Shown in pieces: positions 7,281-16,242 of a stretch of 64,000 bases of DNA. This stretch comes from Bog-756 sp963725275. GTDB lineage: Bacteria > Actinomycetota > Acidimicrobiia > Acidimicrobiales > RAAP-2. The position numbers were made by a program, and so were the translations under genes. The notes below the pieces were generated by a model. The model saw nothing but the letters and a program-made list of their open reading frames with translations, ran no database searches and had not been told where the DNA came from. Numbering within the stretch: the first letter of the stretch is position 1; each line of letters opens with the position of its first letter. The stretch is from contig CAVRXS010000004.1 in assembly GCA_963725275.1 (NCBI GenBank), positions 310,001 to 374,000 on the forward strand, read 5' to 3'.

Positions 7281-9362
7281 GTGGCCGTATCCGAGGCGCC
7301 GGACGTCGACGAACGTTTCCTGCCAACCGGGGACGAGTCGGGCACGGCCCCGTCCGATCGGCGCTTCCGTCCTGACGTCGAGGGCCTGCGTGCCGTAGCG
7401 GTCCTGCTGGTGGTCTGCTTCCACGCCGGAGTCACCCAGCTGACCGGGGGCTTCGTCGGGGTGGACGTCTTCTTCGTCATCTCCGGGTTCGTGATCACCG
7501 GGGTCTTGCTCCGGGAGCGGGACGTCTCGGGTCGCGTGTCCATCCTCGGCTTCTACGGCCGTCGGGCTCGCCGCATCATCCCGGCGGCCACCCTGGTGAT
7601 CATCGCCGCCTGTTCGGCCGCCTACGTGATGCTGGGTGTGATCTACGGGAACCAGACGGCCGCAGACGCACGATGGGCATCGGTCTTCCTCGCCAACTTC
7701 CACTTCTCGTCCATCGGGACCAACTACCTAACCTCCACCCAGCCCCCCTCTCCGCTCCAGAACTTCTGGTCACTGGCCGTCGAGGAGCAGTTCTACCTGG
7801 TCTATCCCGCGATCTTCATCGTGGTGGCGTCCCTCAAGACGAAGCTGTCCCTGGCGGCGAGGCTGGCACTCACCCTCGGGGTCGGCATCGTCGCATCCTT
7901 CGTCCTCTCGGTGGTACAGACCTCCTCCGACCCGACCGTGGCGTACTTCTCACCCTTCACCCGGGCCTGGGAGCTCGCCCTCGGGGCCCTCGTGGCCGTG
8001 GGCACGCGGTGGCTGCTCTCGGTTCCCCGGCGGATCGGTGCGGCGATGAGCTGGGTCGGTTTCGCCGCCATCGCGTTCTCGGCCCTCGAGTTCACCCGGA
8101 ACACCCCCTACCCGGGGTCGGCTGTTGCGGTCCCGGTGATCGGCACCGCCCTGGTCATCGCCGGCGGAATGACCGCTCCGGCCTTCGGGGCCGAGTCGGT
8201 GCTGCGCCTGGCCCCGTTCCAGTGGATGGGCAAGCTCTCGTACTCGATCTATCTCTGGCACTGGCCGGTCCTGATCATCGCCGCCTATGCGGCGAACAAG
8301 ACGAGCCTCCCCTTCTCCCAGAACGTTCCCTGGCTCCTGATGGTCCTGGTGCTGTCGATCGTGACCTACCTGGTCATCGAAAACCCGATCCGCCACGCCC
8401 GGGTGCTGACCCGCCGCAAATGGCCCCCCGTCGTGCTCGGCCTCGCCCTCATCGCAACCTCCCTCGGCGTGGCCACGCTCGAGCTCCGCGCCCACGCCGA
8501 CCCGATCTCGTCGTATGAATCAGTTTCGAGCGCCGCCCTGTCCGAGCTCGTGGCCGCCGCCCCGTCGATCAAGACCCTGCCCGCCATCCTCGAACCGTCC
8601 CTCGGGAACGCCCCGGACGACTGGGGAAGACCCGAGGGTCCCTGTTGGATCCCCTACAGCGCTGACACACTCCCGGACTGTTCCTTTGGTGACCCGAACG
8701 GATCGAAGACCATGGTGCTCTTCGGCGACTCGCACGCCGCAATGTGGTTCTCGATCCTCGACAGCATCGCCTCCAAGGCGCACTGGAAGTTGGTCTGGGT
8801 GGGCAAGTCAGCCTGCCCTGTCGGCCTCCTGACGGTCGTGAACCCCGCAGAGTCCACTCCGAGCCCGTACGTCGCGTGTGACAACTTCCACCGGTTCTCC
8901 GTCGAGCTCATCAACCGGATCCACCCCAACCTGCTGGTCGTGAGTCAAGAACCTGAGCTCAGTGCGAGCGGGAAACACTTCACTCGGAAACAGTGGCAAC
9001 GGGGCCTACTCGGTACCATCGACAGACTGACCATCCCGAAGACCCATATCCTCGTTCTCGGCGACATTCCCACGCTGCGCGCCGACCCCCCGACCTGTCT
9101 CTCACAGCACACGACCAACATCCAGGCCTGTTCGGCTCCGCTGAGTGCCTACCTGATCAGGTACAACCGCGCCGAGCAGACTGCCGTGACCTCCGTCGGT
9201 GGGCGGTACGTCGACATGACCCCGTGGTTCTGTTCCCGGACCTGCACCGCAGTCGTGGGAAAGTACGAGGTCTACATCAACACCGACCACGTGACCAAGG
9301 TCTACACATTCGCGTTGGGAGACGTGCTCACCAAGGCACTCCAACTCCAGTCCGCGGGGTAG
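7281..9362 (+). CDS. Membrane acyltransferase (OafA/YrhL type) with SGNH domain
   Basis: Integral membrane O-acyltransferase fused to an extracytoplasmic SGNH hydrolase-like domain, as used to acetylate cell-surface polysaccharides. I chose GTG 7281 because GGGGGAG lies just upstream, giving 693 aa. The acyltransferase-3 domain starts with FRPDVEGLRAVAVLLVVCFHAG (conserved His) and contains GGFVGVDVFFVISGF and FWSLAVEEQFYLVYP. It has about ten membrane helices over residues 35-380. The C-terminal SGNH domain has the GDSH motif in VLFGDSHAAM at about residue 475 and a DH pair in NTDHVTK near the end, consistent with Ser-Asp-His chemistry. Substrate cannot be read from sequence. It stands alone between tRNA genes. 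Confidence 0.88.
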   Translation: MAVSEAPDVDERFLPTGDESGTAPSDRRFRPDVEGLRAVAVLLVVCFHAGVTQLTGGFVGVDVFFVISGFVITGVLLRERDVSGRVSILGFYGRRARRIIPAATLVIIAACSAAYVMLGVIYGNQTAADARWASVFLANFHFSSIGTNYLTSTQPPSPLQNFWSLAVEEQFYLVYPAIFIVVASLKTKLSLAARLALTLGVGIVASFVLSVVQTSSDPTVAYFSPFTRAWELALGALVAVGTRWLLSVPRRIGAAMSWVGFAAIAFSALEFTRNTPYPGSAVAVPVIGTALVIAGGMTAPAFGAESVLRLAPFQWMGKLSYSIYLWHWPVLIIAAYAANKTSLPFSQNVPWLLMVLVLSIVTYLVIENPIRHARVLTRRKWPPVVLGLALIATSLGVATLELRAHADPISSYESVSSAALSELVAAAPSIKTLPAILEPSLGNAPDDWGRPEGPCWIPYSADTLPDCSFGDPNGSKTMVLFGDSHAAMWFSILDSIASKAHWKLVWVGKSACPVGLLTVVNPAESTPSPYVACDNFHRFSVELINRIHPNLLVVSQEPELSASGKHFTRKQWQRGLLGTIDRLTIPKTHILVLGDIPTLRADPPTCLSQHTTNIQACSAPLSAYLIRYNRAEQTAVTSVGGRYVDMTPWFCSRTCTAVVGKYEVYINTDHVTKVYTFALGDVLTKALQLQSAG

Positions 9363-9413
9363 GAGCCGACCGCACAGTCGGCACAGTGGCCAAATGGGGT
9401 CAAGCTCACAACG

Positions 9414-9486
9414 CACCCCCAACGGGATTCGAACCCGTGTTACCGCCTTGAAAGGGCGGCGTCCTTGGCCGCTAGACGATGGGGGC
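9414..9486 (-). tRNA. tRNA-Glu (TTC)
   Basis: A 73-nt cloverleaf on the minus strand. The acceptor GCCCCCA pairs with TGGGGGT, including one G-T pair. The anticodon loop CTTTCAA gives anticodon TTC. The T-arm is CGGG-TTCGAAT-CCCG. Confidence 0.92.
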
Positions 9487-9526
9487 TCGAACCCGGATTG
9501 GGCGTACGGAGAATATCAGAGAGGGA

Positions 9527-10021
9527 TCAGAGCCCTCCCTCGGGCCGCCCCTCGTCCGGAAGGTCCGCGGCGAGGACCTCGACCATCAGATACTGGAGCT
9601 CGCCCAAGAACTCGTAGAGCCCGTACTCGGCGGCGCGTGGATCATCCGGCGCCGGCGGTTCCATGCCCTCGGTCACGTCGAGCCGGGTCCCGAGCACCAG
9701 GCGGAGCGCTTCGACCGCGTCGAGCCACGCGGCGAATTCGGACGCGTCGAGCGTCTCGGCGTCCGCTGTCCGGATGAGGACCTCGAGTGCCTCGCGGTGA
9801 TGGTTCACCAGCGCGTTGTCCACCAGCTCCCGGTACTCGCGCTCGGCGTCGGCCAGCTTCTCTTCGGGATAGGCCGGCGGGAACAGCCGCCGGACCATCG
9901 GGTCCCGGCTCTCGAGGGCCCCGGGCAGCTGCTGGGCCAGGTTGGCGAGGACGACTCTCGCGTTGCGATCCAGTTTGACTGTGAACCGACCGTCGCGTCG
10001 TCGACGGATCGGTGCACTCAC
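9527..10021 (-). CDS. DUF2017 family protein
   Basis: A 164-aa protein of the actinobacterial DUF2017 family, commonly encoded immediately after clpS. The GTG start overlaps the clpS stop (GTGA). It is mainly helical, with LDRNARVVLANLAQQLPGAL at the N-terminus and an acidic C-terminal half (SEFAAWLDAVEALRLVLGTRL). No catalytic motif is visible. Position suggests a role linked to ClpS-ClpC proteolysis, but its function is not established. Confidence 0.8.
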   Translation of the reverse strand: MSAPIRRRRDGRFTVKLDRNARVVLANLAQQLPGALESRDPMVRRLFPPAYPEEKLADAEREYRELVDNALVNHHREALEVLIRTADAETLDASEFAAWLDAVEALRLVLGTRLDVTEGMEPPAPDDPRAAEYGLYEFLGELQYLMVEVLAADLPDEGRPEGGL

Positions 10022-10401
10022 GTGGACTGTTCCATGGTGGCCCACAGCCCGTGCTCGTGAAGACGGTAGACGTCGAGCTCGGCCCGCTCCCGGGTCCCGG
10101 ACGACACCACGGCCCTGCCTTTGTGGTGCACGTCGAGCATGAGCTTGGTGGCTTTCTCCTTCGAGTAGCCGAACAGCTTCTGGAGGACGTAGGTCACGAA
10201 CGACATGAGGTTGATCGGGTCGTTCCAGACGATGACCAACCAGGGCCGTTCTGTCGCGACGTCCTCGTCGAAATCGGTGCGCACGTCACCCGCCGGTACC
10301 GTTTCGGCCGGTATGGAGGTCTTCGCCCCTGCTCGCGCACCAGCGGCCTTGATGCGATCCCCCGGTTTGACCCGGGAGCGGGACGGCCGCCAGTCCCTCA
10401 C
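10018..10401 (-). CDS. clpS: ATP-dependent Clp protease adaptor ClpS
   Basis: Adaptor that delivers N-degron substrates to ClpA/ClpC-ClpP. The 127-aa protein has a disordered N-terminal tail of about 50 residues, then the ClpS core PWLVIVWNDPINLMSFVTYV. That core includes the Asp/Asn-rich substrate-pocket segment and the helix FGYSKEKATKLMLDVHHKGR. The GTG start overlaps the ctaA stop by four bases. The DUF2017 gene overlaps its 3' end, so clpS is part of a compact ctaA-clpS-DUF2017 unit. Confidence 0.93.
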   Translation of the reverse strand: MRDWRPSRSRVKPGDRIKAAGARAGAKTSIPAETVPAGDVRTDFDEDVATERPWLVIVWNDPINLMSFVTYVLQKLFGYSKEKATKLMLDVHHKGRAVVSSGTRERAELDVYRLHEHGLWATMEQST

Positions 10402-11381
10402 GCCGGTTCCGGTACCGGCGTGGTGCCGGCCACAGGGGCGCGATCGTCGGCGCCGTCCGCCTCGACAGACCCGTCGGTCCGGATGCCCGTTTGCTCGAGC
10501 ACCTCGGGTCGGTGATCGGAGAGCCCGTGGTGGAACCAGAGCGCGGTCGACCAGACCAGGGTTGCCCCGAGCACGTGCACCCCGACCAGCAGGGCGGGGA
10601 GGTGGGTGAAGTACTGGGTGTAGCCGACCAGACCCTGCGCGACCATCGCGGCGAGCAGGACGCGCCCCGACTCCTGGATCCGAGCCGGCGCGTCGGAGTG
10701 CCAGAGCTCCCACAGCAGCGCCAGCAACAGGACTCCGGTCGCAAGGACGATCTCCGCGTGGATCCGAGTCATGGCCGACAGTCCGATCGGCACCCGCTTG
10801 GCTCCCACCCCGCCGGCGTGGGGGCCGGCACCGGTTGTCGCGGTGCCGGCGGCGATCGCAACCGCGAGCATGCCGAGGTAGACCCGCGTCATCGTGAGGG
10901 CACGGCGGCTCACCCTTACCACCCCGCGTCCGGGCCGGTGCCCTGCCCGCAGGGTGAGCACGACACCGACGGTGAGGAGGGCCATCCCGACCAGGAAGTG
11001 GGTCATGACCACGTACGCGTTGAGCTTGCTGTAGACGACGACGGCGCCGATCCCGGCCTCTGCGAAGACCCCCAGCACGAGCCCGGCGGACAGCCAACGC
11101 AGGTCGCGGCGCGCCGGCCGGCGGGTGAAGGCGGCGAGAGCGGTCACCGCGCAGGCGACGACGAGGATGGTCACGACCATCCGGTTGGTGAACTCGATGA
11201 CCGGGTGGAGCGCGAGCGGCGGGGTCAGACGGCTCTGCGAGCAGGTGGGCCAGTCCGGGCAGCCGAGCCCCGAGTCCGAGAGCCGGACGGCCGCCCCGGA
11301 GGCGACGTTGACCACGATCGCTGCCAGGGTGCACCTGCAGAGGAGGAGGAACGAGCGGGGACCGGATCGCGCAGTGAGCAC
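10398..11381 (-). CDS. ctaA: Heme A synthase (COX15/CtaA family)
   Basis: Membrane enzyme that oxidises the C8 methyl of heme O to give heme A for aa3-type cytochrome oxidase. The 327-aa protein has about eight hydrophobic helices. The N-terminal Cys pair GLGCPDWPTC, the IEFTNR motif at the place of the first heme ligand region, and histidines in VVMTHFLVGM, TRIHAEIVL and VGVHVLGA fit the family. A 30-residue hydrophilic tail follows the last helix. The GTG at 11381 is the start. It is divergent from ctaB, the preceding enzyme in the pathway, across a 117-bp shared promoter region. Confidence 0.93.
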   Translation of the reverse strand: MLTARSGPRSFLLLCRCTLAAIVVNVASGAAVRLSDSGLGCPDWPTCSQSRLTPPLALHPVIEFTNRMVVTILVVACAVTALAAFTRRPARRDLRWLSAGLVLGVFAEAGIGAVVVYSKLNAYVVMTHFLVGMALLTVGVVLTLRAGHRPGRGVVRVSRRALTMTRVYLGMLAVAIAAGTATTGAGPHAGGVGAKRVPIGLSAMTRIHAEIVLATGVLLLALLWELWHSDAPARIQESGRVLLAAMVAQGLVGYTQYFTHLPALLVGVHVLGATLVWSTALWFHHGLSDHRPEVLEQTGIRTDGSVEADGADDRAPVAGTTPVPEPA

Positions 11382-11498
11382 TGTCCACCGATCGTACCGG
11401 CCGGTCCGGGACGGCCGCCTCCCCGGACCGGTGCGCCGGTAGGCGTGCGCCCAGGTGTCGATAGGTGGGAGGGGGCGTCAGGCACTAATGTGCCCGCC
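11382..11498. promoter_or_regulatory. Divergent ctaA/ctaB promoter region
   Basis: 117 bp between the two divergently transcribed heme A synthesis genes, so both promoters must lie here unless transcripts start within the genes. No clear operator could be read by eye. Confidence 0.5.
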
Positions 11499-12404
11499 AT
11501 GGCCCTCCGCGCTGTGGCCCTGCCCAGCCGCCTCTCCGTGCGAGCGCGCCTCGGAGCCTATATAGCGCTCACCAAGCCGCGGATCATCGAGCTGCTGCTC
11601 ATCACGACGCTCCCCACCATGATCCTCGCCGAGCGGGGCCTGCCGCCGCTGTGGTTGATGGTGGCAACCCTGGTCGGGGGCGCCCTCGCCGCCGGCGGCG
11701 CCAATGCCATCAACATGTACGTGGACCGGGACATCGACAAGCTCATGCACCGGACCAGGAGTCGTCCGCTGGTGACCGGTGCGGTGGCCCCCCGCAACGC
11801 ACTCGTCTTCGCAATCGCCCTCGAGGTCTTCGCCTTCGCCGAGCTCTGGGCATGGGTCAATCTCCTCTCGGCGGTGCTCGCGGTCTCGGCCACCCTCTTC
11901 TACGTGTTCGTCTACACGCTCTGGCTCAAGCGGACCAGCAGCCAGAACATCGTGATCGGCGGCGCGGCCGGCGCGGTCCCGGTGCTCGTCGGCTGGGCGG
12001 CGGTGACCGACAGCCTGGCCTGGACCCCCCTTGTGCTCTTCGCCATCATCTTCGTCTGGACCCCGCCGCACTTCTGGGCCCTCGCCGTCAAGTACAAGGA
12101 CGACTACCAGGCTGCGAAGGTCCCGATGCTCCCGGCGGTCGCGACCGTCCAGCGGACCGCTGTCGAGATCCTCCTCTACACCGTGGTGATGGTCGGGGCC
12201 ACGCTGCTGCTCGTGCCGGTCGCCCACCTCGGTGGTCTCTACCTGGTCTCGGCCACCGTGCTCGGTCTCGGGTTCATCGGGTTCTCGGTGCGCCTCTGGA
12301 TGCGGGCCACCCCGAAGGCGGCCATGCAGCTGTTCAGCTACTCGATCACCTATCTCACCCTTCTCTTCGTCTGCATGGCGGTCGACGTCTTCCTCCACCA
12401 TTGA
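11499..12404 (+). CDS. ctaB: Protoheme IX farnesyltransferase (heme O synthase)
   Basis: UbiA-family membrane prenyltransferase that adds farnesyl to heme b, making heme O, the substrate of CtaA. The 301-aa protein has about nine helices. The two Asp-rich Mg-diphosphate sites are NMYVDRDIDKLMHRTRSRPL (residues 68-87) and AVKYKDDYQAAKVPMLP. ATG 11499 gives the family N-terminus YIALTKPRIIELLL. A thioredoxin-like gene follows with overlap or close spacing, consistent with cytochrome oxidase maturation. Confidence 0.95.
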   Translation: MALRAVALPSRLSVRARLGAYIALTKPRIIELLLITTLPTMILAERGLPPLWLMVATLVGGALAAGGANAINMYVDRDIDKLMHRTRSRPLVTGAVAPRNALVFAIALEVFAFAELWAWVNLLSAVLAVSATLFYVFVYTLWLKRTSSQNIVIGGAAGAVPVLVGWAAVTDSLAWTPLVLFAIIFVWTPPHFWALAVKYKDDYQAAKVPMLPAVATVQRTAVEILLYTVVMVGATLLLVPVAHLGGLYLVSATVLGLGFIGFSVRLWMRATPKAAMQLFSYSITYLTLLFVCMAVDVFLHH

Positions 12405-12442
12405 CCGACACTCCCGGCGCGGCGACCGGCTCGGACCCCCCG

Positions 12443-13033
12443 ATGCCGCCGCAGCCGAGCACCGCACGGGCGCCCCACCGCCTGCGGGCGCTGCTCATCG
12501 GGTGCGTGATCGCGGCCGGCCTCGGCGTCTTCCTCTTCGTCGGGCTCGGGAGCGATCCGAACACCGGCTCCGGCTCGGGTGCGGTGGTCGCTCCGGGGTC
12601 GGTCGCCCCCGACTTCACCCTGCCCTCGCTCACCGGCGGGTCGGCGGTGCAGCTCGCCCGCCTGGGTCGCGATCGGCACCGCCCGGTGGTGCTCAACTTC
12701 TTCGCCTCGTGGTGCGGCCCTTGCCAGCAGGAGACCCCGCTGCTCGCCTCGACGGCGCGGGCAGAGCAGGCGAAGGGAGCGACCGTGCAGTTCGTGGGTG
12801 TGGACGTGGCGGATCAGACCGCCGCCGCGCTCGCGTTCGTCCGGCAGACCGGTATCCCCTATCCGGTCGGGGTCGACGCCGACACCCGGGTGACCTCGGG
12901 CCTCTACGGGCTCAACGCCCAGCCGAATACCTTCTTCATCGATGCCTCGGGCCGCGTGATCGGCCACACGATCGGGGCGGTCGACGCGGCGCAGCTCCAC
13001 GGGTGGCTCCGCAGGCTCGGGAACCCGGTCTGA
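12443..13033 (+). CDS. Membrane-anchored TlpA-like thioredoxin
   Basis: Extracytoplasmic thiol-disulfide oxidoreductase of the TlpA/ResA type, probably for cytochrome c or CuA-centre maturation. From ATG 12443 it has 196 aa; a TTG at 12401 overlapping the ctaB stop would add 14 residues and is plausible. A single N-terminal membrane anchor (ALLIGCVIAAGLGVFLFVGL) is followed by a redoxin fold. The active site is FASWCGPCQQE and the cis-Pro region is NAQPNTFFID. Position after ctaB suggests coexpression with heme A synthesis. Confidence 0.88.
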   Translation: MPPQPSTARAPHRLRALLIGCVIAAGLGVFLFVGLGSDPNTGSGSGAVVAPGSVAPDFTLPSLTGGSAVQLARLGRDRHRPVVLNFFASWCGPCQQETPLLASTARAEQAKGATVQFVGVDVADQTAAALAFVRQTGIPYPVGVDADTRVTSGLYGLNAQPNTFFIDASGRVIGHTIGAVDAAQLHGWLRRLGNPV

Positions 13034-13056
13034 ACCACCGGGTCTGAACCGTCACG

Positions 13057-13089
13057 GCGAGCGCCGAGCGCCGAGCGGCGAGCGGCGAG
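13057..13089. repeat. Short 7-bp tandem repeat between convergent genes
   Basis: About 4.5 units of a GAGCGCC/GAGCGGC-like heptamer lie after the thioredoxin gene. Just before it, GGTCTGAACC occurs twice (about 13027 and 13041). It is probably slippage-prone spacer DNA; a transcription-termination role is possible but unproven. Confidence 0.5.
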
Positions 13090-13116
13090 GCCCAACGACC
13101 GGCCACGCCGGCGACG

Positions 13117-13857
13117 TCACTCCCAGCGGAAGGTGAGCCCGGCAACCAGGGGAGCGGCGACCGCCCACACACCGAGCACGACCCAGTCGCGGGCCGCGAC
13201 CGGGGTGCCGTGGCCGAGCGTCCCGTGCAGCGCGTCGGTGAGCGCTGCGGCCGGCAGCAGACGCGAGACGTCGGCCATCCAGGCGGGCAGTTTGGCGAGG
13301 GGGATGAGCATCCCCCCGAGCAGGAGGAGCACCACGAAGAGGCTGTTGACGATGGCGAGGTTGACCAGCGGCGCGAGCGTCCCGGCCAGGATGAGCCCGA
13401 TCCCCCCGAAGGCCACCGTCCCGAGCACCATGACGACGAGCGCCTCCCCGGCAAGTGCGCCCGCCCCGCCGGGTCCACCCGGGGTCCACCCGATCGCATA
13501 GCCGACCGCCACCAGTACCGCTGCCTGGAGCAGCTCGACGCCGATGACGGTCATGATCTTGGCGCCGAGCAGGCGGGGCCGGCCGAGCGGGGTCGAACCG
13601 AGCCGCTTGAGTACCCCGTAGCCACGTTCGAACCCGGTCCCGATGGAGAGGGCGGTCATCGCCGTCGACATCACGGCCAGGGCGAGGATCCCGGGGACGA
13701 GGAAGTCGACCGGGTGGCTCGTCCCGGTGGGGAGCACGTGCACCGCGGAGAAGAACAGGAGGAACACGACCGGGATCCCCAGCGTCAAGAAGACGGTCTC
13801 GCCGTTGGTGAAGATCATGGTCACCTCGGCGCGGAGCTGTGCGGCGAGCGGTCGCAT
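13117..13857 (-). CDS. ABC-2 type transporter permease
   Basis: Membrane subunit (246 aa, six predicted helices) of a drug or lipid ABC exporter. It has the family pattern of an N-terminal cytoplasmic segment, LGIPVVFLLFFSAV, FERGYGVLKRLGSTPLGRPRLLGAKI and a late conserved LLPAAALTDALHGTL. The ATG shares one base with the stop of the upstream ATPase gene (TGATG), so the two are coupled. Substrate unknown. Confidence 0.88.
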   Translation of the reverse strand: MRPLAAQLRAEVTMIFTNGETVFLTLGIPVVFLLFFSAVHVLPTGTSHPVDFLVPGILALAVMSTAMTALSIGTGFERGYGVLKRLGSTPLGRPRLLGAKIMTVIGVELLQAAVLVAVGYAIGWTPGGPGGAGALAGEALVVMVLGTVAFGGIGLILAGTLAPLVNLAIVNSLFVVLLLLGGMLIPLAKLPAWMADVSRLLPAAALTDALHGTLGHGTPVAARDWVVLGVWAVAAPLVAGLTFRWE

Positions 13858-14906
13858 CAGCTCCTCGCACGACGCCGGCCGCGGCCCGGCAGCCCGTCCG
13901 GTGGTCCCGACACGTCGTCCGTGGGGTCGGGGGCGTCGCGGGTGGCGGTGATGGCCAGGTAGGCCTCCTCGAGCGACTGGCCGGTACGCAGGTCGCCGAG
14001 CGAGAGGTCATGCGCAGCGAGCCACGCTGTGAGGGCGGCCACCACTCCCGGGGTGGGTGTGCCGGCCGGCGGGCGCAGCCGGTAGCGACCCGGCCCCTCC
14101 TCCTCGACCACGGTTCGGGGCCCGAGGGACGCACCGAGCGAGACGGTGTCGATCCCCGGAGCGGTCGAGAACCGGATCGAGCCGTCCGCGGTCCCCGAGG
14201 TGAGCTCGGCCGGGGTGCCCTCCGCGAGCAGACGCCCGCGGTCGACGATGATCACCCGGTCGGCCAACCGCTCGGCCTCTGCGAGCTCGTGGGTGGTCAG
14301 GACCACGCAGCGGCCCTGCGCCCGCTGGTCGGCGATGATCTCGCGGACCACGATCCGACCCTCGGGGTCGACTCCCGCCGTGGGCTCGTCCAGGAAGAGC
14401 ACCTCGGGTCTGCCGACCAGGGCCAGGGCCAGGGAGAGCCGTTGCTGCTCCCCTCCCGAGAGCCGCCGCCACCGGGTGCGGCGGACGGCACCGAGGCCGA
14501 CCCGGTCGAGCAGTGCTGCGGGGTCCTCGGGATCCTCGTAGTACCGGGCGAAGAGGTCGAGCACCTGGACCGGGTTGAGCATCGGGTAGACGCCCGGGCG
14601 CTGCAGCATCACGCCGATCCGCGCCACGAGGGCGGTGTGGTCGCGCCGTGGGTCGAGGCCGAGGACCCGTGCCGTGCCGCCGGCGATGGCCCGGTACCCC
14701 TCGAGCGCCTCGACCGTGCTGGTCTTGCCCGCACCGTTGGGGCCGAGCAGGGCGACCACTTCACCGCGGTGGCCGACGAACGAGAGGTCGTCGACGGCCA
14801 CCCGCTCGCCGTAGCGGAGGACCATGCGCTCACAGCATACGGCGGCCTCGCGATCCCGACCGCTCACCTGTGCGGTGTGGTCGGACTCGGAGTCGGCACC
14901 GTGCAC
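13857..14906 (-). CDS. ABC transporter ATP-binding protein (CcmA/DrrA type)
   Basis: Energising subunit of the exporter with the permease that follows. It has Walker A LLGPNGAGKTST, Q-loop VMLQRPG, signature LSGGEQQRLSLAL, Walker B EVLFLDEPTAGVD and switch His TTHELAEAE. The 349-aa length is about 100 residues beyond a plain nucleotide-binding domain. The extra C-terminal domain resembles DrrA-like regulators, ending with an acidic and basic tail. The ATG at 14906 leaves 27 bp to the divergent serS. The start may be later, near residue 20, because the first residues are not typical. Confidence 0.9.
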   Translation of the reverse strand: MHGADSESDHTAQVSGRDREAAVCCERMVLRYGERVAVDDLSFVGHRGEVVALLGPNGAGKTSTVEALEGYRAIAGGTARVLGLDPRRDHTALVARIGVMLQRPGVYPMLNPVQVLDLFARYYEDPEDPAALLDRVGLGAVRRTRWRRLSGGEQQRLSLALALVGRPEVLFLDEPTAGVDPEGRIVVREIIADQRAQGRCVVLTTHELAEAERLADRVIIVDRGRLLAEGTPAELTSGTADGSIRFSTAPGIDTVSLGASLGPRTVVEEEGPGRYRLRPPAGTPTPGVVAALTAWLAAHDLSLGDLRTGQSLEEAYLAITATRDAPDPTDDVSGPPDGLPGRGRRRARS

Positions 14907-14933
14907 GAGTGGTCACGCTACCGTTGTGCGGTC

Positions 14934-16223
14934 ATGATCGATATCCGGTTGGTGCGGGAGGACCCCGCGGTGGTCAAAGCCGCGCTCGGCCGCCGTGGGG
15001 TGGATCCGGCCGAGGTCGATCGTCTCATCGCACTCGACGCCGAGCAGCGGGCCGCGATCGGGGCACGCGACGAGCTCCGGGCCACGGTCAAGGCCCTCTC
15101 GAGGGAGGTCGGCGAGGCGCGACGGGCCGGGGACGACGCCCGGGCCGCGGAACTGGCCGCGCGCAGCCGGGCGGCCGGCGAGGAGGAACGGACGCTCCAC
15201 GCCGAGGCCGAACGGGCCCAGGAGGCGGTCCGCGAGGCGCTGCTCTATCTCCCGAACCTCCCCGCGCCGGAGGCCCCGGATGGCGACGGCCCGGAGGACA
15301 ACGTCCTCGTACGCAGCTGGCCGGCCGAACCGCCCGGCTACAGCACGGCCCAGCGGGTGCCCCACTGGGAGATCGGCACCGAGCTCGGGCTGCTCGACAT
15401 GGAGCGCGGGGCAAAGCTGTCCGGTTCGATGTTCCCCCTCTACCGGGGGAAGGGCGCCCGCCTGCTCCGCGCCCTGAGCTCCTTCGCCCTCGACAGCCAC
15501 GCCGACGAGTTCGAGGAGGTCCGCCCGCCCACCCTCGTGCTCACCGAGACCATGGTCTCGACCGGTCACCTCCCGAAGTTCGCCGAGGACGCCTACCACC
15601 TCGAGCGGGACGACCTCTGGGCCATCCCGACCGCCGAGGTCCCCCTCACCTCGATGTGGCGCGGCGACGTGCTCGACGAGGCCGATCTCCCGCTCAAGCT
15701 CACCGCCGGCACCGCCTGCTACCGGCGCGAGGCGGGTGCCGCGGGCAGGGACACCCGGGGCCTGCTCCGAGTGCACGAGTTCGACAAGGTCGAGCTCTTC
15801 GCCTACGCGACCCCCGAGCAGGCACCGGCGCTGCTCGAGTCGATGGTGGCGAGGGCCGAAGGCCTGCTGCAGCTGCTCGGGCTCCGGTACCGGGTGCTCG
15901 ACCTCTGCGCGGGGGACATGGGCAACTCGGCGGCGCGGACCTTCGACCTCGAGGTCTACTCGCCCGGGGTCGACCAGTGGCTCGAGGTCTCGTCGGTGAG
16001 CTGGTGCAGCGACTACCAGGCCCGGCGCGCGGTCATCCGCTACCGGCCCGCAGGCGGCGGGAGCCCGGCATTCGTCCACACCCTCAACGGCTCGGCGCTG
16101 GCCTGGGCGCGCATCTGGGCCGCCCTGGTCGAGACGGGACGCAGGGAGGACGGCTCGGTCGTGCTGCCGGAGGTGCTCGGGCCGTACCTGGGCGGGGAGA
16201 CGGTCGTACCGCCACGCGCCTGA
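14934..16223 (+). CDS. serS: Serine--tRNA ligase
   Basis: Class II aminoacyl-tRNA synthetase that charges tRNA-Ser (and tRNA-Sec where present). The 429-aa product is the usual length. Residues 1-105 form the long coiled-coil arm (VDRLIALDAEQRAAIGARDE and following). The catalytic domain shows TAEVPLTSMWRGD, motif 2 YRREAGAAGRDTRGLLRVHEF-type sequence split around R-rich residues, GDMGNSAARTFDLEVY, and motif 3 near NGSALAWARIWAALVE. ATG 14934 gives the family N-terminus MIDIRLVREDP. Confidence 0.97.
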   Translation: MIDIRLVREDPAVVKAALGRRGVDPAEVDRLIALDAEQRAAIGARDELRATVKALSREVGEARRAGDDARAAELAARSRAAGEEERTLHAEAERAQEAVREALLYLPNLPAPEAPDGDGPEDNVLVRSWPAEPPGYSTAQRVPHWEIGTELGLLDMERGAKLSGSMFPLYRGKGARLLRALSSFALDSHADEFEEVRPPTLVLTETMVSTGHLPKFAEDAYHLERDDLWAIPTAEVPLTSMWRGDVLDEADLPLKLTAGTACYRREAGAAGRDTRGLLRVHEFDKVELFAYATPEQAPALLESMVARAEGLLQLLGLRYRVLDLCAGDMGNSAARTFDLEVYSPGVDQWLEVSSVSWCSDYQARRAVIRYRPAGGGSPAFVHTLNGSALAWARIWAALVETGRREDGSVVLPEVLGPYLGGETVVPPRA

Positions 16224-16242
16224 GCATCAGGCACGGGATCGC

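Noticed and set aside
11478..12467. Long minus-strand frame opposite ctaB
   Set aside because: Antisense shadow of a well-supported membrane enzyme; its charged low-complexity sequence has no domain.
14913..16079. Long minus-strand frame opposite serS
   Set aside because: Shadow of serS with no recognisable motif or ribosome site.
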